The notes below the pieces were generated by a model. That model was not told the DNA's origin. It was given only the letters and a program-made list of their open reading frames with translations, and made no database searches. This document shows, one piece after another, positions 31,201 to 38,921 of a stretch of 64,000 bases of DNA. Positions within the stretch are counted from its first letter, which is position 1. Each line of letters opens with the position of its first letter. The DNA lies in assembly GCF_036017915.1 (NCBI RefSeq), contig NZ_CP107929.1, forward strand, positions 2,821,501-2,885,500. Reading direction: 5' to 3'. This DNA comes from Micromonospora sp. NBC_00421 (lineage in GTDB: Bacteria > Actinomycetota > Actinomycetes > Mycobacteriales > Micromonosporaceae). The translations under genes and the position numbers were made by a program.

Positions 31201-33050
31201 ACGTAGCGCAGCACCAGCCGCCACCGGTACCGGTTCTCGCCGGCCGGGATCCGCATCAGGTGCTCGTGTTCCACCCCGTCCGGCCCGGTCACCGACACCA
31301 GGCCGCCGGTGACCAGCAGCAGGTACGGCCACTGCCCGGTGAACTGGACGTCCGCCTCGGCCTCGCCGAGCCGTGCGGTAGCGGTGTCCAGGGCCGGCCA
31401 GCCGTACTCGTCGAGCAGACCGGACCGCAGCGTACGGCCGAGCACCGCGCCGAGGTCGTGGTCGACGAGCCGGCGTACCGCGTCGGGGTTGACGGCGAAC
31501 CCGGTCGGGCAGGCGACGGTGCCGACCCGGTCGAGGTGGTGGTCGAGCGTCGGCAGCCCCTGCCGCCCGACGGCGTCGGCGAGCGTGTCCAGCCAGCGCC
31601 GCAGGGCCGTCCGGAGCCCGGGTACCGCGACGATCTCCTGCACCCGTGCCGTCGGGTCGCGCAGGTCGCGTGCGCCGGTCCGCAGGCGCCGCTCCACGCC
31701 CTCGACCAGCAGCGGCAGGAAACGCCTGTCGGCGGCGACGGCCACCAGGTCACGTCGGCCGGCGGTGTCGTCGGCCAGCCAGAGCTCCAACCGGTGCCGG
31801 ACGTCGTCGGCAGGCTCCGCGACGGGCACCCCCAGCGCCAGGCAGGTGTCGAGCAGGTCGAGGTCCACGGTGTCGTGGTCGCGGCAGAGCGCGACAGGCA
31901 CGCCGTCGGCCTTGAGCCGTCCCGCCATCCGGTCCACCAGGGCCAACAGCCCGGGGTGCCGCTTGCGGACCCGCCACGAACGGCGTTCCCGGTGCTCGTC
32001 GAACCGGCGCAGCCAGCCGGCGGGCCCGTCCGGCGACTCGGCCTCGGCGGGGACGCCGCCCGCCGGCCCGGTCAGCGCCTGCGTGGCACCGGCCGACTCC
32101 AGCACCTCCAGCCAGACGTCGTCGCCGCAGTGCTGGGGGGTCAGCCCGAGCAGCCGGCCGCGTAGGGCGGGGTCGGCTGCGGCCAGCCGGGCCAACGGCG
32201 CCCGGTAGGCGTTCCAGAACGCCTCCGGTGCCCGGTTGAGCGCGGGCGCGGCAAGCAGTTCGCCGAGCACCCGCTCGTCCTCGGTGGCCGGGTCCAGCCC
32301 GGCGGTGCGGGCCAGCCGGCGCAGGTCGGTGTGCATCGCCGCGTACGGCGGGAGGCCGCCCAGAGTGCGCTCCACGCACAGCCGCAGGAACATCGCGTAC
32401 GCGTCGGCCGGGGCGCAGCGGGTCGCGAGGTCCCGGGCATGGCCGGAGAGCGCCTTGGCGGTCAGCGCGCCGGCCAGCGCGAACTCCAGGAACACGGTGT
32501 GCTGGCGGTCCTCGTCGATGGCCAGCCCGTAGGCGCGTTCCGCGTCCCGGGCCTTGCCGAACATGCTCGCCGCGTGGGTCACGCTGTCGGCGGCGAGGAA
32601 CGCCCGGCCGGCCTCCTCGTAGAAGGTCGGCAGGAAGTGCGGCACCGACCGGGCCAGTCGCTCACCGAGGGCGTTGAAGCCGTCCTTCGCCGGGCCGACC
32701 CGGGACCTGGCCGTCCGGGCCAGCCGCTCGATCTCCTTGACCAGGGCCAGCGCGTGGTGCCCGTTGGTCGGGTCGTGGATCAGCGCCCACGCCGGGAAGC
32801 CGAGCGCCTGCCTGCGGACCACCCCGACCGGGGTCACCCGCTCCGGTCGGTCGAAGCCGAGGAACTCCATGGACAGGTCCTCGGCCTCGCCGAGCGCGTC
32901 GATGACCAGCCGGACCACGGTCCGGCCGGCGAGTGCCGGGTGGGCGTAGCGGCGGGCGGTCAGGGTGTCGGCGGTGTCGTCCTTGGCCACCACCGTGCCG
33001 GCGGGCAGCACCGCCCCCGCCTCCAACAGGTCCATCGGGTCGACGCTCAC
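28296..33050 (-). CDS. Very large uncharacterised protein of the MoxR-vWA operon (1584 aa)
   Basis: 1584 aa, GTG start at 33050 overlapping the upstream stop (GTGA). There is no signal peptide or membrane helix. The N-terminal quarter looks helical (FYEEAGRAFLAADSVTHAASMFGKARDAERAYGLAIDED resembles a TPR-like repeat). The middle is beta-rich with many Trp and Gly residues (GVEHEHLMRIPAGENRYRW). The C-terminal quarter is helical again. I do not recognise a catalytic motif. Such giant companions are found beside MoxR and vWA genes in other actinomycetes and could be the client or scaffold of the ATPase. Function unknown. Confidence 0.8.
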   Translation of the reverse strand: MSVDPMDLLEAGAVLPAGTVVAKDDTADTLTARRYAHPALAGRTVVRLVIDALGEAEDLSMEFLGFDRPERVTPVGVVRRQALGFPAWALIHDPTNGHHALALVKEIERLARTARSRVGPAKDGFNALGERLARSVPHFLPTFYEEAGRAFLAADSVTHAASMFGKARDAERAYGLAIDEDRQHTVFLEFALAGALTAKALSGHARDLATRCAPADAYAMFLRLCVERTLGGLPPYAAMHTDLRRLARTAGLDPATEDERVLGELLAAPALNRAPEAFWNAYRAPLARLAAADPALRGRLLGLTPQHCGDDVWLEVLESAGATQALTGPAGGVPAEAESPDGPAGWLRRFDEHRERRSWRVRKRHPGLLALVDRMAGRLKADGVPVALCRDHDTVDLDLLDTCLALGVPVAEPADDVRHRLELWLADDTAGRRDLVAVAADRRFLPLLVEGVERRLRTGARDLRDPTARVQEIVAVPGLRTALRRWLDTLADAVGRQGLPTLDHHLDRVGTVACPTGFAVNPDAVRRLVDHDLGAVLGRTLRSGLLDEYGWPALDTATARLGEAEADVQFTGQWPYLLLVTGGLVSVTGPDGVEHEHLMRIPAGENRYRWRLVLRYVDGQLLVCWDRGRDRAAYWSGAPDDVFALADDAFTIYPQLSLPLPGGGRTLGQRPLRVGDRGERTGGRVISDGDTYWVRAADHPLGWREYDPATGEPGRFSRPRFFEDGTVDGRPLDAEVSWLRPTESSDSPLGRADGLAGWRVRRAVDGGWAGEAVNGRSFALPAGVGPDGKLAAAVRFPGADTTFAVLHHGRGSNGELLVCAEDGFLLGRYQLGGERSAFAAGTRLVPPLEFWHFLRPRDEAGSAALRVVTDAQAGALLAEAAGLDAAQVPALVGRHLPQLTAPALVAGVAGLVTRAAAQVARLRTLAAVLDGEQDNALPAAEQTPAGAPAVDRLLAEGLAGLIQYCYAAGDSSLRLISRAGAVLTGTGPTSDARVELDGDLDWFDVLGVLPAAMYRAVAPVCLSEVREALLTLLEVCARSGLLAPGSRLRRATLVADGTHPVDQVRGHVLTEGGRRLLVLAVDTDDREVEVLDWTPTGQFSAVAGFRITEEEILPTGDVTPQRLDEFVRLARENGPVPWHTERAQALSEAAGMSYAEAVLLLAGLPRLVWEKAPAELRTTLGLPDTAAAAAAARFWGTGGRGRQGLTGLLGRLVPEDPATLWVDGPRQDLVVEEWIRRHGRRRPVSDELIVQAHRAEVASPLSASTVVHWVANAATCHWLAGADSGVDDEDALIALTRTLPWLAYHLSVDDPIRSALPVAARLVRERLADPGCTVAVGHLDGNKLSAFTAAFGLPATTGPAGTEVGPVLIPPSARWHQVRLSPSRLSGVDDPALAVLRARLDRVDERVLAALRALVGDQLTEVVSHVVPAMDDGFAQDPTRSAPELVATVASTLGLSADAAALYLQLLALPDPTDRNVARWTGWKPARLKAARAELAATAHVVAAKRPRAGRSLFLPGGWLALKAPLLPLERWKLPLLIGGEGGVTALGIVSPVAPAPRLFALAWARLGDGDAPRFDDLVTEGRR

Positions 33051-33922
33051 TTGTCCTCCTCCTGCTCTGCTGCCACGACCCGGCCGGCGTACAACGCGGC
33101 GGCCATCCGGGTTCCTTCCGACCAGGCCACCGGGCCGACCGTGCCCAGCGGCAGGGCGGTGCCGTGCCGGTCGGTGAAGACGAGGTCACCGGTCTCGGTC
33201 TCGTAGTACGGGTCGTCGGCGCCGACCCACGACCGGGCCTCGACGGTGTGGCCGTCCTCGACGATCCGGCACACCGCGTTGCCACCACGTACCGGGTAGC
33301 CGAGCTTCGTCGCGCGGGCCGTCAGGTGGCGCAGCTGGTCGTACCGGCCGCCGGCGTAGTCGCCGAACCGGGTCGCCGTCGGGTCGACGCCCGACCCCCG
33401 GACCCAGGTCTGCCGGAAGAGCTGGTCGACGGACTGGCGGACCTGGAGTTCGGCGGCGAACTCCCGCAGGTCGTCGAGGTCGTCGAGGGTGACCGGATGG
33501 GGGATGACGATCCGTCGGGCGGCCCGGCGGACGGAGTCGCCGTCGAGGTTGACCAGACCGACCTGGCCGTCGCCCACCTCGCGGAGCAGACCCACGTCGT
33601 CCGGGTCCCGGTGGCCGTCGTCGTCGAGCACCGCGACGACGAGGTCGGTGAGCGCGGTGCGCCATGCCTCGTCCGGCCACACCTCGGTCAGGACCGACAC
33701 CGGCACCGGCAGCGAGCGCACCATCCAGCGTTCGATGTCCGTACGGCACTGGGCCTCGTGCCGGGTCAGCCACTCGGTGAGCTGTCGGAGCCCGACCACT
33801 GTCGGATCGTCACGCAGGGACGCCGGGACGGAACGGAGCTCCCGCCCCTTGGCGTTCCGGGCGATGACATCACCGTCGCGGAGAGTGACCTGGTAGCCAC
33901 CCGACGCCGCTGACCATCCCAT
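33047..33922 (-). CDS. DUF4132-like protein, first gene of the MoxR-vWA operon
   Basis: 291 aa if started at ATG 33922, which has GAGGA eight bases upstream; a GTG at 33955 would add 11 residues. The region GYQVTLRDGDVIARNAKGRELRSVP and the following ERWMVRSLPVPVSVLTEVWPDEAWRTALTDLVV resemble the DUF4132 family. The remainder is soluble and acidic. The end overlaps the next gene (GTGA). It is cytoplasmic, with an unknown role in the five-gene set. Confidence 0.75.
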   Translation of the reverse strand: MGWSAASGGYQVTLRDGDVIARNAKGRELRSVPASLRDDPTVVGLRQLTEWLTRHEAQCRTDIERWMVRSLPVPVSVLTEVWPDEAWRTALTDLVVAVLDDDGHRDPDDVGLLREVGDGQVGLVNLDGDSVRRAARRIVIPHPVTLDDLDDLREFAAELQVRQSVDQLFRQTWVRGSGVDPTATRFGDYAGGRYDQLRHLTARATKLGYPVRGGNAVCRIVEDGHTVEARSWVGADDPYYETETGDLVFTDRHGTALPLGTVGPVAWSEGTRMAAALYAGRVVAAEQEEDK

Positions 33923-34478
33923 GTGGACATCCTCATGATCGGCGAGTAGAGACACCGGAGGCTAGCCCACCCGGGCGACAGAAACGGTGGCCGTCCCGCC
34001 ACCCGGCAGCGGGGCCGACGCCTAACCGATCCATGACTATTGGTGACGACCCTCGGGTCAAGAGGAGCCGCGCTCGACGAAACGGCCGTCGCCGGCACCG
34101 AGGAAACCGCTCCCCCGCCACCGATTTACTCCTGGTGAAGCGGGCCCCTCACGCCCGGAGGACCGCTCGCCATGCCACCCCGTGCCGGGAGGATGCGCAC
34201 GGGCGGCCCGTTCACCGCCAGTGATGATTCTTACTCCGTCCGGGACGGCGGGAGCGGTGGGACGCCGGTGGTCGATGATGCCGGTGTGACGACCCCCGCC
34301 GTCCCCGTCGCGCCCCGACGACACCGGTGGGCGGTTACCGCGCTGAGAACTGACCGAACGGACAGTGACTACCCGTAGCCTTTCTGCTTCCGGCCGGCTG
34401 TTCGACGGACAGCCACCGGGGCCACCAGATCGGCACTCTTGGGTCATCCCCGTTCACCTTCCGTGAGGGCCCTCGACC
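33923..34478. other. Divergent intergenic region between the MoxR-vWA operon and the exopolysaccharide operon
   Basis: About 550 bases with no convincing gene; the short frames are low-complexity. It must hold the promoters for both divergent operons. I see no clear operator. Confidence 0.5.
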
Positions 34479-35846
34479 ATGTCGCAGCTCCTGCCCGCCG
34501 CCCGGTCCGACGTCCCGACGACCGCCCCGGCGCCTTCGACCGCTCCACCGGAGCCGGCCGCCGCCCACGTCGTCGTCACCAGCCCCGGGGCGCGTACCGC
34601 CGTGGTGGGCCTCGGTTACGTGGGCCTGCCGACCAGCCTGGCCCTGGTCGCCAGCGGATCCCGGGTGATCGGCGTCGACATCGCCCCGGCCCGGCTCGAC
34701 GACATCCGGGCCGGCCGGGCCGACCTGCTCGACGACGACCAGGAGCGACTGCGCGAGACGCTGCAGGCCGCCGACCCCGCCCTGCGCCTCACCACCGCGA
34801 TCAGCGAGATCGCCGACGCCGACACGGTGCTGATCTGCGTGCCCACGCCGGTGGACAGGCACCTCGCCCCGGACCTCACCGCGTTGCGGGCCGCCTGCGC
34901 GGCGGTGGTCGCGCACGCCCGCCCCGGCCAGACCATCGTGCTCACCTCCACCAGCTACGTGGGCACCACCCGCGACCTGCTGGTCGCGCCGCTGGCCGCC
35001 CGGGGTCTGCGGGTCGGGCAGGAGGTCTGGGTGGCCTTCGCCCCGGAGCGGGTCGACCCCGGCAACGACCGGCACCGCCAGGAGCTCACCCCCCGGGTCG
35101 TCGGCGGGACCACCCCGGACTGCACCGCGCGGGCCGCCGCCGCGCTGGCCCGGATCACCCCCCTGGTGCACCGGCTCGGTTCGCCCGAGGCCGCCGAGAT
35201 GACCAAGCTGCTGGAGAACACCTTCCGGGCGGTCAACATCGCCCTGGCCAACGAGTTCGCCGACCTCTGCCGGGACCTGCACCTGGACGTCACCGAGGTG
35301 ATCGACGGGGCGGACACCAAGCCGTACGGGTTCATGGCCTTCCAGCCCGGCCCCGGGGTGGGCGGGCACTGCATCCCCTGCGACCCGCACTACCTGCTCT
35401 GGCAGGTACGCGGGCAGCGCCGCGAGGCGCCGCTGATCGAGACCGCCATGCGGGGTATCGCCGCCCGCCCCCGCCGGGTCGTCGACCGGATCCGGGAACT
35501 GCTCGCCGGGGCCGGTCGTCCCCTGCTCGGCGCGCGGGTGCTGCTCGTCGGCGTGACGTACAAGCCCGGGGTCGCCGACGTCCGGGAGTCTCCGGCGTTG
35601 GAGATCATCGGCGAGCTGGTCCGGGCCGGCGCGGACGTCGGCTTCGTCGACGACCTCGTCGCCTCGGTCCGCACCCCCGACGGCGGCGTCCTGCACCGGG
35701 TGGCCGACCATGCCGACCGGGAGTGGGACCTGGTGGTCGTGCACACCGCCCAGCCCGGCCTGGACGAGTCGTGGCTGCGCGGGCAGCCCATGGTGCTCGA
35801 CGCCACCTACCGGCTGGCCGGGCTGCCCCGGCGCGAGGTCGTCTGA
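34479..35846 (+). CDS. UDP-glucose/UDP-N-acetylhexosamine dehydrogenase family protein
   Basis: 455 aa. The NAD-binding motif TAVVGLGYVGLPTSLAL starts near residue 40. The catalytic Cys lies in GPGVGGHCIPCDPHYL, and the central helix is EMTKLLENTFRAVNIALANEF. The C-terminal UDP-binding domain contains VTYKPGVADVRESPALEI. The GHCIPCDPHYL form is typical of WecC/TviB-type UDP-N-acetylhexosamine 6-dehydrogenases, but UDP-glucose cannot be excluded. It makes an acidic sugar nucleotide for the synthase encoded next, one base after its stop. A long Pro/Ala-rich N-terminal tail of about 35 residues is unusual. Confidence 0.92.
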   Translation: MSQLLPAARSDVPTTAPAPSTAPPEPAAAHVVVTSPGARTAVVGLGYVGLPTSLALVASGSRVIGVDIAPARLDDIRAGRADLLDDDQERLRETLQAADPALRLTTAISEIADADTVLICVPTPVDRHLAPDLTALRAACAAVVAHARPGQTIVLTSTSYVGTTRDLLVAPLAARGLRVGQEVWVAFAPERVDPGNDRHRQELTPRVVGGTTPDCTARAAAALARITPLVHRLGSPEAAEMTKLLENTFRAVNIALANEFADLCRDLHLDVTEVIDGADTKPYGFMAFQPGPGVGGHCIPCDPHYLLWQVRGQRREAPLIETAMRGIAARPRRVVDRIRELLAGAGRPLLGARVLLVGVTYKPGVADVRESPALEIIGELVRAGADVGFVDDLVASVRTPDGGVLHRVADHADREWDLVVVHTAQPGLDESWLRGQPMVLDATYRLAGLPRREVV

Positions 35847-35847
35847 G

Positions 35848-37224
35848 ATGCCGGTGACCGCCCCGGTCCGGCGCGGCCTGCGCCGGCTGCTCACCGTGCT
35901 CGCGCTGCTCCCGCTGATAGCCCTGCTGGCCCGGCAGTTGCCCCTGCTGCCGTACGCGCCGCTGCTGGCGTTCTACGGGTTCGCCGTGCTCACCGCCACC
36001 GTGGCGGTGTTCTACCTGGCCTACGCCCGGTACGTGGACCCCAGCGAGGCCCCGGCGCAGCCCCGGCACACCGCCGAGTTCCCGCCGCTACCCCCGGCCC
36101 CCCTGGTCAGCCTGCTGGTGGCGGTCAAGGACGAGGCGGACGGGATCGAGGCGTGCGTACGCTCGATGACCGGCAGCGACTTCCGACCGTTGCAGGTGAT
36201 CGTGGTCGACGACGGCTCCACCGACGGCACCGCCGAGGTGCTGGACCGGCTCGCCGCCGAACTCCCGGTCACCGTGCTGCACCTGCCCCGTAACGTCGGC
36301 AAGAAGCGGGCCCTGGTGCACGCCGCCCGACACGCCACCGGCGACGTGCTCGCCTTCACCGACTCCGACTGCGTGCTCGCCCCGGACGCGCTGGGACGCT
36401 GTGTCGAGGCCCTGCTGCGGCAACCGGACCTCGGCGCGGTCAGTGGGCACGCCCGCGCGCTCAACCCCGACGAGTCCCTGCTCACCCGGGTGCAGGACGT
36501 CTGGTACGAGGGTCAGTTCCGGGTCTCCAAGGCGGCCGAGGCGTCGTTCGGGGCGGTCACCTGCGTCTCCGGCCCGCTGGCGGTGTTCCGCCGGGAGGCG
36601 GTGCTCAACTACCTGCCCGCCTGGGCGGCCGACCGGTTCCTCGGCGGCGAGTTCCGCTTCGCCACCGACCGGCAGCTCACCGGCTACGTCCTCGGGCAAC
36701 GCTGGATCGGCGACCGGCTCAAGCGGCGCTTCGCCGACTCGCCGTTCGTCCGCGACGAGGACCACCCGCCCCGCGCCTGGCGGGTCGGCTACGTCCGCTC
36801 CGCGAAGGTGTGGACGACGGTGCCGGCCCGGCTGCGGCCGTTCCTGCGCCAGCAGACCCGCTGGAAGAAGAGCTACGTGCGGAACCTCTTCTTCACCGGC
36901 ACGTTCATGTGGCGGCGTGGCCCCGGGCCGGCCGCGCTCTACTACGGACACGCGCTCTGGGTGGCGCTGGCCCCGGCGATGGCCTTCTCCCACCTGGTCT
37001 GGGCGCCGTTGCGCGGCTGGTGGGCGGTGCCGTTGCTCTACCTCTGCGGGGTGCTGCTCAAGGGCACCGCCTGGGGGCTGGCGTACCGGCTGGACAACCC
37101 CGGTGACCCACGGTGGGCGTACCGGCCGTTGATGAGCGTGCTCTCCGCCACCATGCTGTCCTGGCTGCTGCCCTGGTCGGTGGGGACGATCCGCCGCGGC
37201 GTGTGGTCAAGGAGCACGGTGTGA
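35848..37224 (+). CDS. Membrane GT2 polysaccharide synthase (hyaluronan/PgaC-like)
   Basis: 458 aa. Two N-terminal membrane helices are followed by a GT-A domain: VSLLVAVKDEADGIEACV, VVDDGSTDGTAEVL, TDSDCVL and the acceptor motif QTRWKKS (QxxRW). Three or more C-terminal helices form the export channel. This is the processive glycosyltransferase layout of hyaluronan, chitin and poly-N-acetylglucosamine synthases. It starts one base after the dehydrogenase stop, and its own stop overlaps the next start (GTGA). It probably polymerises and exports a polymer containing hexosamine or uronic acid. Confidence 0.9.
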   Translation: MPVTAPVRRGLRRLLTVLALLPLIALLARQLPLLPYAPLLAFYGFAVLTATVAVFYLAYARYVDPSEAPAQPRHTAEFPPLPPAPLVSLLVAVKDEADGIEACVRSMTGSDFRPLQVIVVDDGSTDGTAEVLDRLAAELPVTVLHLPRNVGKKRALVHAARHATGDVLAFTDSDCVLAPDALGRCVEALLRQPDLGAVSGHARALNPDESLLTRVQDVWYEGQFRVSKAAEASFGAVTCVSGPLAVFRREAVLNYLPAWAADRFLGGEFRFATDRQLTGYVLGQRWIGDRLKRRFADSPFVRDEDHPPRAWRVGYVRSAKVWTTVPARLRPFLRQQTRWKKSYVRNLFFTGTFMWRRGPGPAALYYGHALWVALAPAMAFSHLVWAPLRGWWAVPLLYLCGVLLKGTAWGLAYRLDNPGDPRWAYRPLMSVLSATMLSWLLPWSVGTIRRGVWSRSTV

Positions 37225-37340
37225 ACGCCGGCCGTGGGCTGCTGACCCGGCTGGCCCGGGTGGCGATCACCCTGGCCGGGGTGGCGGCGCTGGTGCTGCT
37301 CTACGCGGTGGTCTTCTCCCGGGGGGAGGTGCTCCGATGA
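37221..37340 (+). CDS. 39-aa single-pass membrane protein in exopolysaccharide operon
   Basis: GTG start at 37221 overlaps the synthase stop (GTGA), with AAGGAG upstream. The stop overlaps the next start (ATGA). The peptide is NAGRGLLTRLARVAITLAG followed by hydrophobic VAALVLLYAVVF and a short SRGEVLR tail: one membrane helix with a positive inside end. Tight coupling on both sides argues that it is real. By position it recalls small synthase partners such as PgaD, but sequence similarity cannot be claimed. Confidence 0.75.
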   Translation: MNAGRGLLTRLARVAITLAGVAALVLLYAVVFSRGEVLR

Positions 37341-38869
37341 GCCGGTTCTGGCCCCGCGCGCTGGGCGGGCTGCTGTCGGTGGTCACCCTGCTGGTGGTCG
37401 CGGCGCCCTTCGGGGTGTCCTGGTACCTCGACGACCTGCGACGCCATGTCAGCGGGCAACGGGACACCCCGGTCACCCGGGTCGACCCCGCCGACCTGCG
37501 CCGCTGGGCCGAGACGGCCGGACGGCTGCCGGAGCGGGCCGCGCCGGTAGTCGTGGCGTACCACGACATCCGGCCGCACGGCGACGACCCGGCGGCGACC
37601 GAACCCGGTGGCCGGGAGCACTACGTGGTCACCCCGGAGGCGTTCGACGCCCAGCTCACCGCGCTGCGCACGGCCGGCTACCGGACGATCTCCTCGGCCC
37701 AGTACGTCGACTACCTCGCCGGCGGCACCGTGCCGGACCGCTCGGTCTACCTGACCTTCGACGACGGCACCCGGGGGCTCTGGGCGTACGCCGACCCGAT
37801 CCTGGAACGGCACCACATGGTGGCCGCCTCCTACCTGATCACCGGGCAGGTGGACACCCACCGGCCGTACTACCTGAGCTGGGCGGAGGTCACCCGGATG
37901 AGCCGCTCCGGCCGGTGGGACTTCCAGGCGCACACCCACGACCTGCACACCCGGGTGCAGACCGCGCCGGGGCGGCTCGGCTCCCCGTTGACCCACCGAC
38001 GCTGGGAACCGGCCACCGGTGCGCAGGAGAGCCTGGCCGACTACCAACGGCGGCTGACCGCCGACTTCGACGCGATGTTCACCGCGTTCGACGTCCATGA
38101 CCTGCCCCGCCCGCGGCTGTTCGCGTACCCCTTCTCCGAGGTCGGCGACGCGACGACCGACCCGGAGGCCGCCGCGTTCAGCCGCGACCTGATCGCCGCG
38201 CGGTTCGTCGGCGCGCTGACCAACAAGTCGCTCGCCCCGGCACCGAGCAGCCGCCGGTCGGCGGCCGAGGGGCAGGTCGAGCGGGCCGAGGTGTACGCCA
38301 CGACCGGGGCCGCCGAACTGGTCAGCGCGGTCGTCGAGCGGACGGCCCTGCCCGCCGAGGTGCCCGACCCGTTCGCCCGCGCCTGGGACTGGCGCGACCA
38401 GCACGGCGAGCCGATGACCGAGCTGTCCCCGCTGACCGCCGGCCGGTTCACCGCCGACAGCCCGCGCCGCGCCTACGGCACGCTGCTCGCCTACGCCAGC
38501 GCGGACTGGACCGGTTACACGGCCGACGCCACCGTGCGCGGCCTACGGGCCGACGGCGGCACGGTCACCCTGCTGGTCGGGGTGGACGGCGACGCCACGG
38601 TCTCGGTGCGGGTGACACACGGCCGGGTGACGCTGCTGCGCGCCGGCCGGGTGGTCGCCGAGACAGCGCTGACCCCGGCCAGCACCCACCGCATCGCGGT
38701 CACCGTGCGCGACGGCGAGACCGTCGCCCTGGTCGACGGCGGCCCGGCCCTGCGGGTGGCCACCCCCACCGGACCGGGGGCCACCGGTGGGCTCGCCGTG
38801 GCGATCGACGACGCCGAGGGCCGCCCCCACCCGTCGGTCGCGACCCTCGCCGTGACCGCTGCGGGATAA
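37337..38869 (+). CDS. Membrane-anchored or secreted polysaccharide deacetylase (NodB/CE4) with C-terminal beta domain
   Basis: 510 aa. An uncleaved signal or anchor lies at residues about 10-28. The NodB domain starts PVVVAYHDIRP and contains the catalytic/metal Asp pair YLTFDDGTRG and the metal His motif QAHTHDLH. The C-terminal third (from about 370, YGTLLAYASADWTGYTADATVRG) resembles a concanavalin-like beta-sandwich. It is coupled to the small membrane protein gene (ATGA). It likely deacetylates the polymer made by the synthase, as PgaB does for poly-N-acetylglucosamine. An imperfect hairpin at 38897-38931 may end transcription. Confidence 0.9.
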   Translation: MSRFWPRALGGLLSVVTLLVVAAPFGVSWYLDDLRRHVSGQRDTPVTRVDPADLRRWAETAGRLPERAAPVVVAYHDIRPHGDDPAATEPGGREHYVVTPEAFDAQLTALRTAGYRTISSAQYVDYLAGGTVPDRSVYLTFDDGTRGLWAYADPILERHHMVAASYLITGQVDTHRPYYLSWAEVTRMSRSGRWDFQAHTHDLHTRVQTAPGRLGSPLTHRRWEPATGAQESLADYQRRLTADFDAMFTAFDVHDLPRPRLFAYPFSEVGDATTDPEAAAFSRDLIAARFVGALTNKSLAPAPSSRRSAAEGQVERAEVYATTGAAELVSAVVERTALPAEVPDPFARAWDWRDQHGEPMTELSPLTAGRFTADSPRRAYGTLLAYASADWTGYTADATVRGLRADGGTVTLLVGVDGDATVSVRVTHGRVTLLRAGRVVAETALTPASTHRIAVTVRDGETVALVDGGPALRVATPTGPGATGGLAVAIDDAEGRPHPSVATLAVTAAG

Positions 38870-38921
38870 GGGGTGCGCCGCCACGTGGGTCGGCGGGCGG
38901 GAATGGTCGCTGCGCGAGCGG

